Shown: positions 1 to 7,267 of the stretch, piece by piece
Layout of the letters: each line of letters opens with the position of its first letter
How positions within the stretch are numbered: the stretch's first letter is position 1
Assembly (NCBI GenBank): GCA_945870185.1
Contig: CAMBRK010000045.1
Span: forward strand, 1-34,439
From: Aureispira sp. CCB-QB1
GTDB lineage: Bacteria > Bacteroidota > Bacteroidia > Chitinophagales > Saprospiraceae
Reading direction: 5' to 3'
Length of the DNA: 34,439 nucleotides
Made by a program: the position numbers and the translations under genes
The notes under the pieces: generated by a model
Seen by the model: the letters and a program-made list of their open reading frames with translations, nothing else
What the model was told of the DNA's origin: nothing
Databases searched by the model: none

Positions 1-60
1 GTTAGAACTTCGTAATGAAGGTCGAAAGACCAACCAGCCTGACCACTACGTTGTAGGCGG

Positions 61-190
61 GCAGGTAAAATAAGAATTTTCCCGAGCGAATCATACTGTG
101 TGACGCCTTGACGTTAGTCACCACTACCGCTGTGGTGGTACAAGTTATGGTGAGTGAGCGAAAATTAGCGGAGCGCCTTATTTTGCAGGT
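61..190. repeat. Nested imperfect inverted repeat, non-coding
   Basis: The stretch folds on itself. AAAATAAG (67-74) pairs with CTTATTTT (177-184), AATTTTC (75-81) with GAAAATT (160-166), and CACCAC (119-124) with GTGGTG (132-137). GCAGGT occurs at both outer ends. It is richer in G+C than neighbouring spacers and carries no credible reading frame: the open frames across it have no recognisable protein character. It resembles the structured intergenic repeats common in Bacteroidota genomes, possibly a relic of a non-autonomous mobile element. That identification is inference. Confidence 0.5.
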
Positions 191-206
191 ATTTCGGCAT
201 GTAATA

Positions 207-236
207 CCTGCCTCGCCGTACCGCAGGGCAGGCAGG
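207..236. repeat. GC-rich short palindromic repeat (CCTGCC...GGCAGG)
   Basis: CCTGCC at 207-212 faces GGCAGG at 227-232, with a second copy at 231-236, giving a short GC-rich hairpin. Strings of this CCTGCCTGCC type are frequent non-coding repeats in Bacteroidota. It lies just downstream of the 3' end of the ABC-F gene, so it could act as a transcript end, but no U-tract follows on the minus strand. Confidence 0.45.
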
Positions 237-260
237 GATTTCCTAATGCATAATGCGGGT

Positions 261-1898
261 TTATCCTCTTTTTTCGATTTCTCTGAGATTTTCCATTCTG
301 TTTCTGACCAAGAAGTCATCTACGGTTTCAAAGTGCTCTAAAACGCGCTTATCCTTAAATTCAAAAACTTTTTCCGCAAGACCTTGAAGGAAATCTCGGT
401 CATGCGAAACCAAAATCAATGTACCATCAAAAGCCAATAATGCATCTTTGAGGACATCTTTAGATCGTATATCTAGGTGATTGGTAGGCTCATCCAGTAT
501 CAGCAGGTTTACCGGCTCCAATAAGAGTTTTACCATTGCAAGTCTGGTCCGTTCGCCACCAGAGAGTAACGATACTTTTTTGTCTATATCATCGCCAGAA
601 AACATAAAACACCCCAAAATACTTTTGAGCTGTGTCCTGATATCGCCTTCAGCTACTTCATCTACGGTTTGGAACACAGTGAGCTCTTGATCAAGAAGAG
701 CCGCTTGATTTTGAGCAAAGTATCCCACTTTGATATTGTGTCCCAAGTCGCATTTACCTTCAAAATCGATTTCACCCATGATGGCTTTGATCATCGTAGA
801 TTTACCTTCACCATTTCTACCTACAAATGCTACTTTTTGCCCACGTTCTATCGTCATGGATGCATCTCGAAAAACGACATGATCACCGTACTTTTTGGAC
901 AATCCATCCGCTATCACAGGATAATCACCTGATCTTGGTGCCGGTGGAAACTTCAGTTTCAGTGATGATGTATCGATCTCATCTATCTCAATGATGGTCA
1001 TTTTTTCCAGCATTCTTTCCACAGAGTTGACCTGATTGGCCTTAGAGTACGTCCCACGGAATCTTTCTATAAACTCTTTGCTTTCAGCTATGGTTTTTTG
1101 CTGTTCTTTAAATGCTTTTACTTGAGCAGCGCGCCTTTCTTCCCGTAAGGTGAGATAATGACTATAATTGGCTTTGTAGTCGTATATCCTACCCATAGTC
1201 ACTTCTATAGTTCTGTTGGTAATATTGTCAATAAATGCTTTATCGTGCGAGATGACCATAACCGCTTTGGCCTTGTGTATCAAAAAGTTTTCCAACCAAA
1301 TCACCGATTCAATATCGATATGGTTAGTAGGTTCATCCAATAATATCAAATCAGGTTTCTTAAGCAAAATCTTGGCCAACTCGATCCGCATCCGCCATCC
1401 ACCACTAAACTCTGAAGTCGCTCTAGTGAAATCTTCTCTATGAAAACCTAATCCTAAAAGTGTTTTTTCCACTTCAGCATCATAATTGATATCCTCCAGA
1501 GAATAAAATTTTTCGCCCAATTCTGATGACTCCTCTATGAGCTTCATGTAAGCATCTGATTCATAATCAGTACGGGTTTCCAACTCTAAATTCAGAAATG
1601 CCATTCGATCTCTCATTTGGAAAATCTCATCAAACGCTTTCAATGCTTCATCAAAAACAGTACAATGATCCTCAGTTAACAAGTGCTGTGGCAAATAGGC
1701 AATGACTCCTTCCTTGGGACATCTCACATGACCTCTGGTAGGCTTACTGACACCAGCTATGATTTTCATCATGGTAGATTTTCCAGCTCCATTTTTACCC
1801 ATCAGGGCTATCTTATCGTTTTCATTGATCACAAAAGAGACATCACTAAACAATGTCTTACCACTAAACTCAACCGCCAATCCATCTACCGAAATCAT
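261..1898 (-). CDS. ABC-F family ATPase (duplicated ATP-binding cassette protein)
   Basis: This 545-aa soluble protein has two ATP-binding cassettes and no membrane segment, the architecture of ABC-F proteins, which act on ribosomes (translation factors or antibiotic-resistance proteins). Cassette 1 shows Walker A GKNGAGKST (about 34-42), signature FSGGWRMR (about 164-171) and Walker B LILLDEPTNHID. The charged linker around 240-310 fits the P-site tRNA interaction motif region. Cassette 2 shows GRNGEGKST, LSGGERTR and LLILDEPTNHLD. Length and motif order match the Uup/YdiF-like housekeeping groups, but the subfamily and ribosomal role are inferred. A TAnnTTTG promoter element lies about 20 bp upstream. 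It stands alone, divergent from the hydrolase gene at 2063. Confidence 0.93.
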   Translation of the reverse strand: MISVDGLAVEFSGKTLFSDVSFVINENDKIALMGKNGAGKSTMMKIIAGVSKPTRGHVRCPKEGVIAYLPQHLLTEDHCTVFDEALKAFDEIFQMRDRMAFLNLELETRTDYESDAYMKLIEESSELGEKFYSLEDINYDAEVEKTLLGLGFHREDFTRATSEFSGGWRMRIELAKILLKKPDLILLDEPTNHIDIESVIWLENFLIHKAKAVMVISHDKAFIDNITNRTIEVTMGRIYDYKANYSHYLTLREERRAAQVKAFKEQQKTIAESKEFIERFRGTYSKANQVNSVERMLEKMTIIEIDEIDTSSLKLKFPPAPRSGDYPVIADGLSKKYGDHVVFRDASMTIERGQKVAFVGRNGEGKSTMIKAIMGEIDFEGKCDLGHNIKVGYFAQNQAALLDQELTVFQTVDEVAEGDIRTQLKSILGCFMFSGDDIDKKVSLLSGGERTRLAMVKLLLEPVNLLILDEPTNHLDIRSKDVLKDALLAFDGTLILVSHDRDFLQGLAEKVFEFKDKRVLEHFETVDDFLVRNRMENLREIEKRG

Positions 1899-1917
1899 AT
1901 ATTTTTTTTTGAAGCCG

Positions 1918-1925
1918 CAAAAGTA
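1918..1925 (-). promoter_or_regulatory. Putative -7 element of the ABC-F gene
   Basis: The minus strand reads TACTTTTG, an exact match to the Bacteroidota -7 consensus TAnnTTTG, 20 bp before the ATG at 1898. No TTG is seen at the usual -33 distance. Confidence 0.5.
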
Positions 1926-2032
1926 CTAACCTTTAGGATATAATAAAACATTTTTCTACTACTAAGGTGGATACCAAGCTAAATAAAATACCACTTTTAA
2001 GCATAAAAAAAACTTCCAAACCAAAATTCACC

Positions 2033-2040
2033 TATATTTG
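2033..2040 (+). promoter_or_regulatory. Putative -7 element of the dienelactone hydrolase gene
   Basis: TATATTTG matches TAnnTTTG and lies 22 bp before the ATG at 2063. This supports 2063 as the start, because an upstream in-frame ATG at 1967 would precede the promoter. Confidence 0.5.
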
Positions 2041-2062
2041 TACCATATTAATACTCGCAAAC

Positions 2063-2920
2063 ATGGATTCCAATATTATCAGACTTTATGATGAATACAC
2101 TCATAAACCGCTCAACAGAAAGGATTTTATCACTAAAATGATTCAACTGACCGGTAGTATCACTACTGCCATGAGCATGATTTCACTTTTGGAAAACAAT
2201 AACGAAAAAGCCATCACTCCTCTGGAATTAGCGGGTCTTTATACTGAAAACTTAGAATGGCCCACAGACAATGGCTCTATGCGCGGGTATCTGGCCCGGC
2301 CCGAAAAAGAAAATAAATATCCTGGTGTCATTATCATTCATGAAAACAGAGGCCTCAATGAACACATCAAAGATGTAGCCCGACGAGCGGCATTGGCCGG
2401 ATTTGTAGCGTTGGCACCAGATGGTTTGTCATCTTTGGGTGGTACACCAGTTGATGCTGACGAAGCAAGGTCACTATTTAGCAAACTGGACGCTCAGCAA
2501 AATACCAAAAATTTTATTTCGGCTGTAGACTTTCTTAAATCCAGATCGGATTGCACAGGCATGATCGGATGTGTGGGTTTTTGCTGGGGAGGAGCTATGT
2601 CCAATCAACTTGCTATCCATGCCAAAAATCTAAAAGCAGCGGTAGCATTCTATGGTAAGCAACCCGTCAAAGAAGATGTAATCAAAATTGCTTGCCCTAT
2701 CCAATTACATTATGCAGAAAAAGATGAAAGGATAAATGTTGGAATGGCTGATTATGAAGCCGAACTAAAAGCACAACAAAAAAATTATGAGCAGTTTGTA
2801 TATCCCGGAGTAGACCATGCTTTTCACAACAATACGTCAGAAGCCAGATACAATAAAGATGCTGCTGTACTCGCTTGGGATAGAAGCCTTGCCTTTTTAA
2901 AGAAATATTGTGCTATGTAA
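2063..2920 (+). CDS. Dienelactone hydrolase family protein
   Basis: This is an alpha/beta-hydrolase of 285 aa (from the start chosen here) in the dienelactone hydrolase family, whose members cleave dienelactones or other carboxylic esters with a cysteine nucleophile. The visible triad is C174 in GFCWGG, D221 in YAEKDE and H252 in VDHAF; E94 in the HENRGLN segment matches the family's conserved glutamate. The N-terminal 60 residues are helical and extra relative to the minimal family fold, resembling YghX-like members. The open frame extends back to 1967, but a promoter element at 2033-2040 argues for 2063. No signal peptide is evident with that start. It is monocistronic and its substrate is unknown. 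Confidence 0.88.
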   Translation: MDSNIIRLYDEYTHKPLNRKDFITKMIQLTGSITTAMSMISLLENNNEKAITPLELAGLYTENLEWPTDNGSMRGYLARPEKENKYPGVIIIHENRGLNEHIKDVARRAALAGFVALAPDGLSSLGGTPVDADEARSLFSKLDAQQNTKNFISAVDFLKSRSDCTGMIGCVGFCWGGAMSNQLAIHAKNLKAAVAFYGKQPVKEDVIKIACPIQLHYAEKDERINVGMADYEAELKAQQKNYEQFVYPGVDHAFHNNTSEARYNKDAAVLAWDRSLAFLKKYCAM

Positions 2921-3010
2921 GTAAGGTCTGCTGAAAATGCCTAGTTCTTTCAAAAACAATGGTGTTCATGATTTGGGGTTTTGTTCAAAAAACAAGCGAT
3001 AGTGAGAGAA

Positions 3011-3091
3011 AAGTCAAAAGTGCGTCTATCGCCTTATAGAAAATATATTTATTAAACGTTAATCAAGGCGATAGAAAAAGCATTTTGACTT
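3011..3091. repeat. Long imperfect inverted repeat
   Basis: The left arm (3011-3035) begins AAGTCAAAA and ends TCTATCGCCTT. The right arm (3065-3091) is its near-exact reverse complement, with AAGGCGATAGA at 3065-3075 and TTTTGACTT at 3083-3091. The loop is AT-rich and about 30 nt. A further GCGATTG-like copy (antisense) lies near 3112. It sits in the 404-bp gap between the hydrolase and acetyltransferase genes, where no gene is visible. It is probably a non-autonomous repeat or relic. Confidence 0.6.
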
Positions 3092-3141
3092 GAGAACGAA
3101 CGGTGCTTCGCAATCGCCTTTTTTTGAACTAGCGTTTTTTG

Positions 3142-3172
3142 GTTACTTTTTTTGGCAATGCAAAAAAGTAAC
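3142..3172. repeat. Hairpin GTTACTTTTTT / AAAAAAGTAAC
   Basis: There is an 11-bp perfect inverted repeat, arms 3142-3152 and 3162-3172, with a 9-nt loop. Hairpins of this GGTTACTTTTTT...AAAAAAGTAAC type recur in intergenic DNA of many Bacteroidota. It may serve as a weak transcript end for the upstream gene or belong to the same repeat island as 3011-3091. Confidence 0.5.
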
Positions 3173-3324
3173 TGCCGTCAGCATACGACAAGGAAAATCG
3201 AAGTACAATGATTTTAACATGATTGTACTTAATTAAATGTATACAAATCAGCATAATTATTTAAATATCTAGGCGTTAAAATATCTTCTAAAGAACCTAA
3301 GTAATCTAAAAACATACTCAGCTT

Positions 3325-3825
3325 ATGCTTGTATTCCCCGTTCTCTGGTCAGAAAGACTCAAACTTAGACAACTGACCGTTGATGATTTTCCTCAGTTGA
3401 CCCAGTTGGCCAATAACAAAAAGATATCTGACTGGATTATCAATATGCCTTTTCCATATGGAGAATTCAATGCCGTGCATAGGATGAGCCATGTCGTGAA
3501 TGGCTTTAATAATAAATCTCACTTTGTTTTTACCATTGCAACAAAAGCTGATGACCTATTAATCGGTGAAATCAGTATCAATATCCGGGAATGTGAAAGT
3601 GCAGAAATCGGATATTGGCTCGGTGAACCATATTGGGGCCAAGGTTACATGTCAGAATCTATTGCTAAAATCGTCGACTTTGGATTTGAAAGACTCAATC
3701 TTACATCCATCTATGCCACAGTGGACAAAAACAATCCCAACTCCATCCATGTCTTAGTGAAGCAAGGATTTAAGCAAATCAAAGATAAAGGCAAGGTCAA
3801 GGTATATGCTAAATTTAAGGAATGA
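3325..3825 (+). CDS. GNAT family N-acetyltransferase (RimJ/RimL type)
   Basis: This 166-aa protein belongs to the acetyl-CoA-dependent GNAT superfamily, in the subgroup that acetylates ribosomal protein N-termini or small amines and antibiotics. It starts with the typical SERLKLRQLTVDD strand. It has GEISI (beta strand 4), IGYWLGEPYWGQGYMSE (the acetyl-CoA pyrophosphate loop with Q-x-x-G-type spacing, about 92-108) and a C-terminal NPNSIHVLVKQGFKQ motif that is highly characteristic of RimJ/RimL-like enzymes. Length is normal for the family. It stands alone between two repeat-rich gaps. The acceptor substrate cannot be told from sequence. Confidence 0.88.
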   Translation: MLVFPVLWSERLKLRQLTVDDFPQLTQLANNKKISDWIINMPFPYGEFNAVHRMSHVVNGFNNKSHFVFTIATKADDLLIGEISINIRECESAEIGYWLGEPYWGQGYMSESIAKIVDFGFERLNLTSIYATVDKNNPNSIHVLVKQGFKQIKDKGKVKVYAKFKE

Positions 3826-3870
3826 GTGATATTTTTTGTCTTACCAATGATGATATCATCTCTAATATGT

Positions 3871-3939
3871 CATCCCTTTGGGATTGGTCGCTGATACGTT
3901 TTGATTGTTTTTATAAATCATTCCATCCCTTCGGGATTG
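3871..3939. repeat. Two copies of a CATCCCTTYGGGATTG palindrome-like repeat
   Basis: CATCCCTTTGGGATTG (3871-3886) and CATCCCTTCGGGATTG (3924-3939) differ by one base and each contains ATCCC...GGGAT. Words of the AATCCCGAAGGGATG type are recurrent intergenic motifs in Bacteroidota. They lie just downstream of the acetyltransferase gene. The gap 3826-4278 contains no gene I can support. Confidence 0.6.
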
Positions 3940-4037
3940 TAGATGACCATTGAAAAAACTCAATCCTGTAACGACGAGAATATTATAAAAAATGCAAAAT
4001 TGTTTGTTGTACACTTTCCTTTCTCAGATTTCAAATA

Positions 4038-4155
4038 CTTTATGTAAAGACCGATATCACAACCTATGATAAATAAGTGCAATACAAAAAGAACCGATTT
4101 CCATTTTAGGAAGTCAGTTCTTTAGTTGTGTTTACATAAAGGTCAGCATCACAAT
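4038..4155. repeat. Compound inverted/direct repeat with internal 14-bp hairpin
   Basis: CTTTATGTAAA (4038-4048) is inverted at 4131-4141, and CACAAC (4058-4063) is inverted at 4125-4130. Inside lies a strong hairpin whose arms begin AAGAAC (4089) and end GTTCTT (4122), with a TTCC/GGAA inner stem. The 22-mers at 4042-4063 and 4134-4155 can also be aligned as direct repeats with 14 identities and 8 mismatches, all transitions. The overall size (about 120 bp) and nesting suggest a decayed MITE-like element. No open frame is present. Confidence 0.45.
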
Positions 4156-4239
4156 TACGTTATATGTGCAGCTTTAGCAGTACTGAAACGATCAGGTGAT
4201 TACAAAATTCTACCAAGAACATGGCAAAGCCATAAAAAC

Positions 4240-4274
4240 ACCTTGACGTAAGCGCAGTCAACTCCTAACGAGGT
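4240..4274. terminator. Possible bidirectional terminator downstream of the lipoprotein pair
   Basis: TTGAC (4243-4247) faces GTCAA (4257-4261), and ACCT (4240-4243) faces AGGT (4271-4274). A T-run follows on the plus strand (4274-4280), and on the minus strand GTGTTTTT follows the stem. The pairings are interrupted, so this is a weak call. Its position directly after the stop codon at 4279 (minus strand) supports it. Confidence 0.3.
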
Positions 4275-4278
4275 TTTT

Positions 4279-5043
4279 TTACTTAATATCACATTCAAAG
4301 TTTTTAATTTTTTTTCTCAGGAATATAGCTTCACTTTGAAATCGAGTATCTTTAGGAATATCGTTCAATATAATACTGTCATTTCTAATTGTAAATAATT
4401 TAAAATGCATGTGCCCAAACATTTCACCTTGCCATTCTAAAAAGTTCTCAAATTTGATAAACCCATTATTTTTACACTTCCTAAACTGAAAACCCAATGT
4501 CAATTTTTCGATTTCTTTAATTTTGTCAAAATACTCACTATACTCTAAAAATACAAAATACAAGTCTCCAGTCTGTACGATATCTGATATGGTAAAATCA
4601 CATTTGTACTTCGAAGTAGCACTTAGCTGATGTTCAATAGTTTGATTAGACTCATCTACAAAATGAGCTGTCAGCTGCGTACTGTTGCAAATGTTTAATA
4701 CTTCAATTTTGTTTTTTATAATTTTTATAGACGATTTGTCCATGCTATCAATGACATACTTCATGTTCTCTTCCAAAATGGAGTCTTTCATCTTTCGATA
4801 CATTATATGGCTCTTCTTTTTATCAAACTTTAACATCGTAAAAAATTCTGAATCATAAACCATATCGTTACTCTCCATTATATAGGATAAGGCTTTATTA
4901 TTGATATAGCACAATTCTTGTGTTGTAAAATCTACGTTTGATTTTGGCTCAAGAATTTTTTGGTTTTGCTTTGCACATCCAAAAACAAAGACAATAAAAA
5001 TTAGAATAACACTTCTTAAGAACGTAAATGATCTATTATTCAT
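4279..5043 (-). CDS. Hypothetical lipoprotein, 254 aa
   Basis: I do not recognise the family. The N-terminus has a basic start, a hydrophobic stretch and a lipobox FVFGC with Cys23, so the product is probably a lipid-anchored envelope protein. The rest is hydrophilic, with alternating strands and many lysines and no repeats or catalytic motif that I can see. The start ATG at 5043 lies 12 bp after the stop of the larger lipoprotein gene, so the two are almost certainly one transcript and may work together. Base composition is strikingly AT-rich compared with the flanking enzymes, which hints at different ancestry. Lipoprotein status is fairly sure; function is unknown. Confidence 0.75.
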   Translation of the reverse strand: MNNRSFTFLRSVILIFIVFVFGCAKQNQKILEPKSNVDFTTQELCYINNKALSYIMESNDMVYDSEFFTMLKFDKKKSHIMYRKMKDSILEENMKYVIDSMDKSSIKIIKNKIEVLNICNSTQLTAHFVDESNQTIEHQLSATSKYKCDFTISDIVQTGDLYFVFLEYSEYFDKIKEIEKLTLGFQFRKCKNNGFIKFENFLEWQGEMFGHMHFKLFTIRNDSIILNDIPKDTRFQSEAIFLRKKIKNFECDIK

Positions 5044-5055
5044 ACTTAAGATTTT

Positions 5056-6837
5056 TTATGGGCAAGAAACGAAATTTGGTGAAACATTTGCTGGGTTTGA
5101 TACAAAATTATTATATACAGCCATTTTATTATTTATATCTATTTGGGTATAATTAGTGTATTGAAAAATATCAGGACCAAAACCGTTTAGTACCAATCCT
5201 TCGAAATCACTAAAAGTACCCATTCCCCCATTAGCATCAATTAAACTTTGAACCATGTCATTTACAAAAATATTCAGCATTAGTTCATGTTCTGTCTTAC
5301 CAGCATTAGGTCCATATTTTTGCAATACCAAAGCATGAAAGGCAGAGGCAAAATCTGTAGTTGTTCCAGACCAACCATTGTTTAATAAGTCTTGAAGTAT
5401 ATTTGCATGTATCATTTCATGTTGATATGTATCAAAAATATCAAACAAATCAGAATTCTGGTTACAATTACTAGAATTTATTGCAATCACAGGTCGCCCA
5501 TTTGAAATAGTCGTGATAGTCAAACCATTTGGATTTGAATTAGGATCCAATGAAAAATCCTTAGGTAATATATGCATATGAAATCCTACTCCATTGTTTG
5601 ACCCCGTACTTCCATCAAACTGTGCATTTAATTGACATATAAAATTAGTCTGAAGTGTACCATTTGCTAATTTATTAACTAAGCAATCCCATAATGGACA
5701 CAAAGTCTTAAGATTGTGGTTTATAATAATATGATCCACTCCTTCTAAAGACTTATTAATTTGGTTAAAAAATTCTGTTTGATTATATTTACCTGTTGCA
5801 CATAATGCAGCTTCCAAACTAGTCAAATCTATATTAACTTTTTGACCATTACACGGATTAAAAATTTCTTCATTTTTAGCAAAATCAGCCAAAAATTGGG
5901 CAAAAGTTGGATCGGCATCTCTGCAATCTTTTACCGTAGGCTTTTTATCAGGATTGTTAAATGGAGACCCTGCACCTGAAATACCAAAAGGACAAATTGC
6001 TCCTCCTGAAATACTGCTAATACTTGGTACCCCCCCTGTTCCTAAAGGATTTACAGTATGGCCAGGTAAATCGGGTGTGCATATTAAATCATATCTTACA
6101 GTTGTACTAGTTTGAGTATCTAAATAAGTATTTGCACCACTCCTGTCTACTTGATACCAGTCAGTATATGTGGTTATCGTCGTAATTAGGATAAAACACC
6201 CTCTGCTTCCTCTATCATTTTCTCTTATATTATCAAATGTAGCCTTTATAAGGTCACAATCTACTTCCTGAAATAACTGTTGTTCGAAGTAAGATGTATA
6301 AGTAACCGCAAGCTCTTTGTGTAGACCCATAAAATAACCATTTTGATCTAATGGAGTATTTATTTTTTTACATAAATCAGAAATTTCACTTCTTTTCAAA
6401 AAAAGAAATTTATCTTTTCCTGTGTTGACATCTACATTATGAAATAGAATACCTGAAATTCTTTTTTCATCTAATTTAGCAAAAGGAATCATTTTAGTAT
6501 GACATTGGTCGGGCAATTGAATGACATTATTCCATACTGGATATCCTATTTGTCCTACAATTTCCGAAATTAAACTATCTTTACTAGAAAAAAAACTTCT
6601 AATATTTGATACATCAACATTACTTCTATTATCTAAATTTAATTTTTGGAATGGATTATAATATTTTGAGTTATTTACAAAGAAAAGGGGATCTAAAAAT
6701 TGTTTTAACTCTTTAGACATTTTAATATCAAAAACATCCAATTTAGAACTATATTTCTCATCCTTCCTACACCCACCCAAAAATAAAAACATACTTGCCG
6801 CCATGAGCATTAAACTAAATAAACTTAACTTTTTCAT
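5056..6837 (-). CDS. Hypothetical lipoprotein with HExxH metallopeptidase-like motif
   Basis: This 593-aa protein starts with a type II signal peptide, lipobox FLGGC with Cys23. The middle (about 205-310) is rich in Thr, Ser, Gly and paired cysteines, typical of secreted Bacteroidota proteins. At 467-480 the helix DIFDTYQHEMIHANI carries HEMIH (473-477), the zinc-binding HExxH signature. H517/E518 in KTEHELM, 40 residues on, could supply the third ligand. An HMH pair lies at 420-422. This pattern fits a zincin-like peptidase, but the match is to the motif only; no named family is recognised. It is the first gene of a two-lipoprotein unit. A possible promoter (AATCTTTG, minus strand, 6919-6926) lies about 80 bp upstream. 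Confidence 0.75.
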   Translation of the reverse strand: MKKLSLFSLMLMAASMFLFLGGCRKDEKYSSKLDVFDIKMSKELKQFLDPLFFVNNSKYYNPFQKLNLDNRSNVDVSNIRSFFSSKDSLISEIVGQIGYPVWNNVIQLPDQCHTKMIPFAKLDEKRISGILFHNVDVNTGKDKFLFLKRSEISDLCKKINTPLDQNGYFMGLHKELAVTYTSYFEQQLFQEVDCDLIKATFDNIRENDRGSRGCFILITTITTYTDWYQVDRSGANTYLDTQTSTTVRYDLICTPDLPGHTVNPLGTGGVPSISSISGGAICPFGISGAGSPFNNPDKKPTVKDCRDADPTFAQFLADFAKNEEIFNPCNGQKVNIDLTSLEAALCATGKYNQTEFFNQINKSLEGVDHIIINHNLKTLCPLWDCLVNKLANGTLQTNFICQLNAQFDGSTGSNNGVGFHMHILPKDFSLDPNSNPNGLTITTISNGRPVIAINSSNCNQNSDLFDIFDTYQHEMIHANILQDLLNNGWSGTTTDFASAFHALVLQKYGPNAGKTEHELMLNIFVNDMVQSLIDANGGMGTFSDFEGLVLNGFGPDIFQYTNYTQIDINNKMAVYNNFVSNPANVSPNFVSCP

Positions 6838-7267
6838 GTAAAAGTAATTTTTAAAAATGAATTATTCATAGAAAATAGTAAAAAGTTGCGCACCCTTTCC
6901 ACTTTTTTCTTGTTACGGCAAAGATTGTTTTTTTTTTTTCATATAAACAATACCAAAATTTGGGTAGTATTCATATTGCAGAATTTTTAAATAATTTACT
7001 CACTGATTATGTGATGATAACATCCCTAATTTTAACATATACACAGAATAAAAATGTGAGATTTTTAAGTTTTTGTCATTTTGGCGACATTTTGTTGTCG
7101 AAATAGAACAAAATAATGAAAACTCAATAATATTCATAATTTAGAAAGAACATCGTCTTTGGTATTTGCATTTTAGGTTCTAGATTTCCAACAATATAAA
7201 ATCTTTAGCAAAAAATTCAAAATATCCCAAATTTCCCTTATTTTTATAGCTTAAATCATAAAGCCAT
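6838..7267. other. AT-rich divergent intergenic region
   Basis: This 430-bp spacer lies between the divergent lipoprotein operon and the formate dehydrogenase gene. On the minus strand AATCTTTG (6919-6926) is a one-mismatch -7 element for the lipoprotein pair. On the plus strand TATTTTTA (7239-7246) is a weaker candidate for the dehydrogenase, 21 bp before its ATG. ATTTTGTT (7090-7097) and AACAAAAT (7108-7115) form a small inverted repeat. No gene or RNA is recognisable. Confidence 0.4.

Noticed and set aside
2-341. Open frames on both strands across the window start (2-319 minus, 108-341 plus)
   Set aside because: They lie in the inverted-repeat block and overlap the 3' end of the ABC-F gene; the translated sequences have no protein-like pattern.
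1967-2062. Upstream ATG (1967) for the dienelactone hydrolase
   Set aside because: A good -7 promoter element at 2033-2040 lies downstream of that ATG, and the extra residues are Lys-rich and non-conserved.
3826-4278. A CRISPR array suggested by the two CATCCCTTYGGGATTG copies
   Set aside because: There are only two copies, 37 bp apart, of a 16-bp word that is a common Bacteroidota intergenic palindrome; no cas genes are present.
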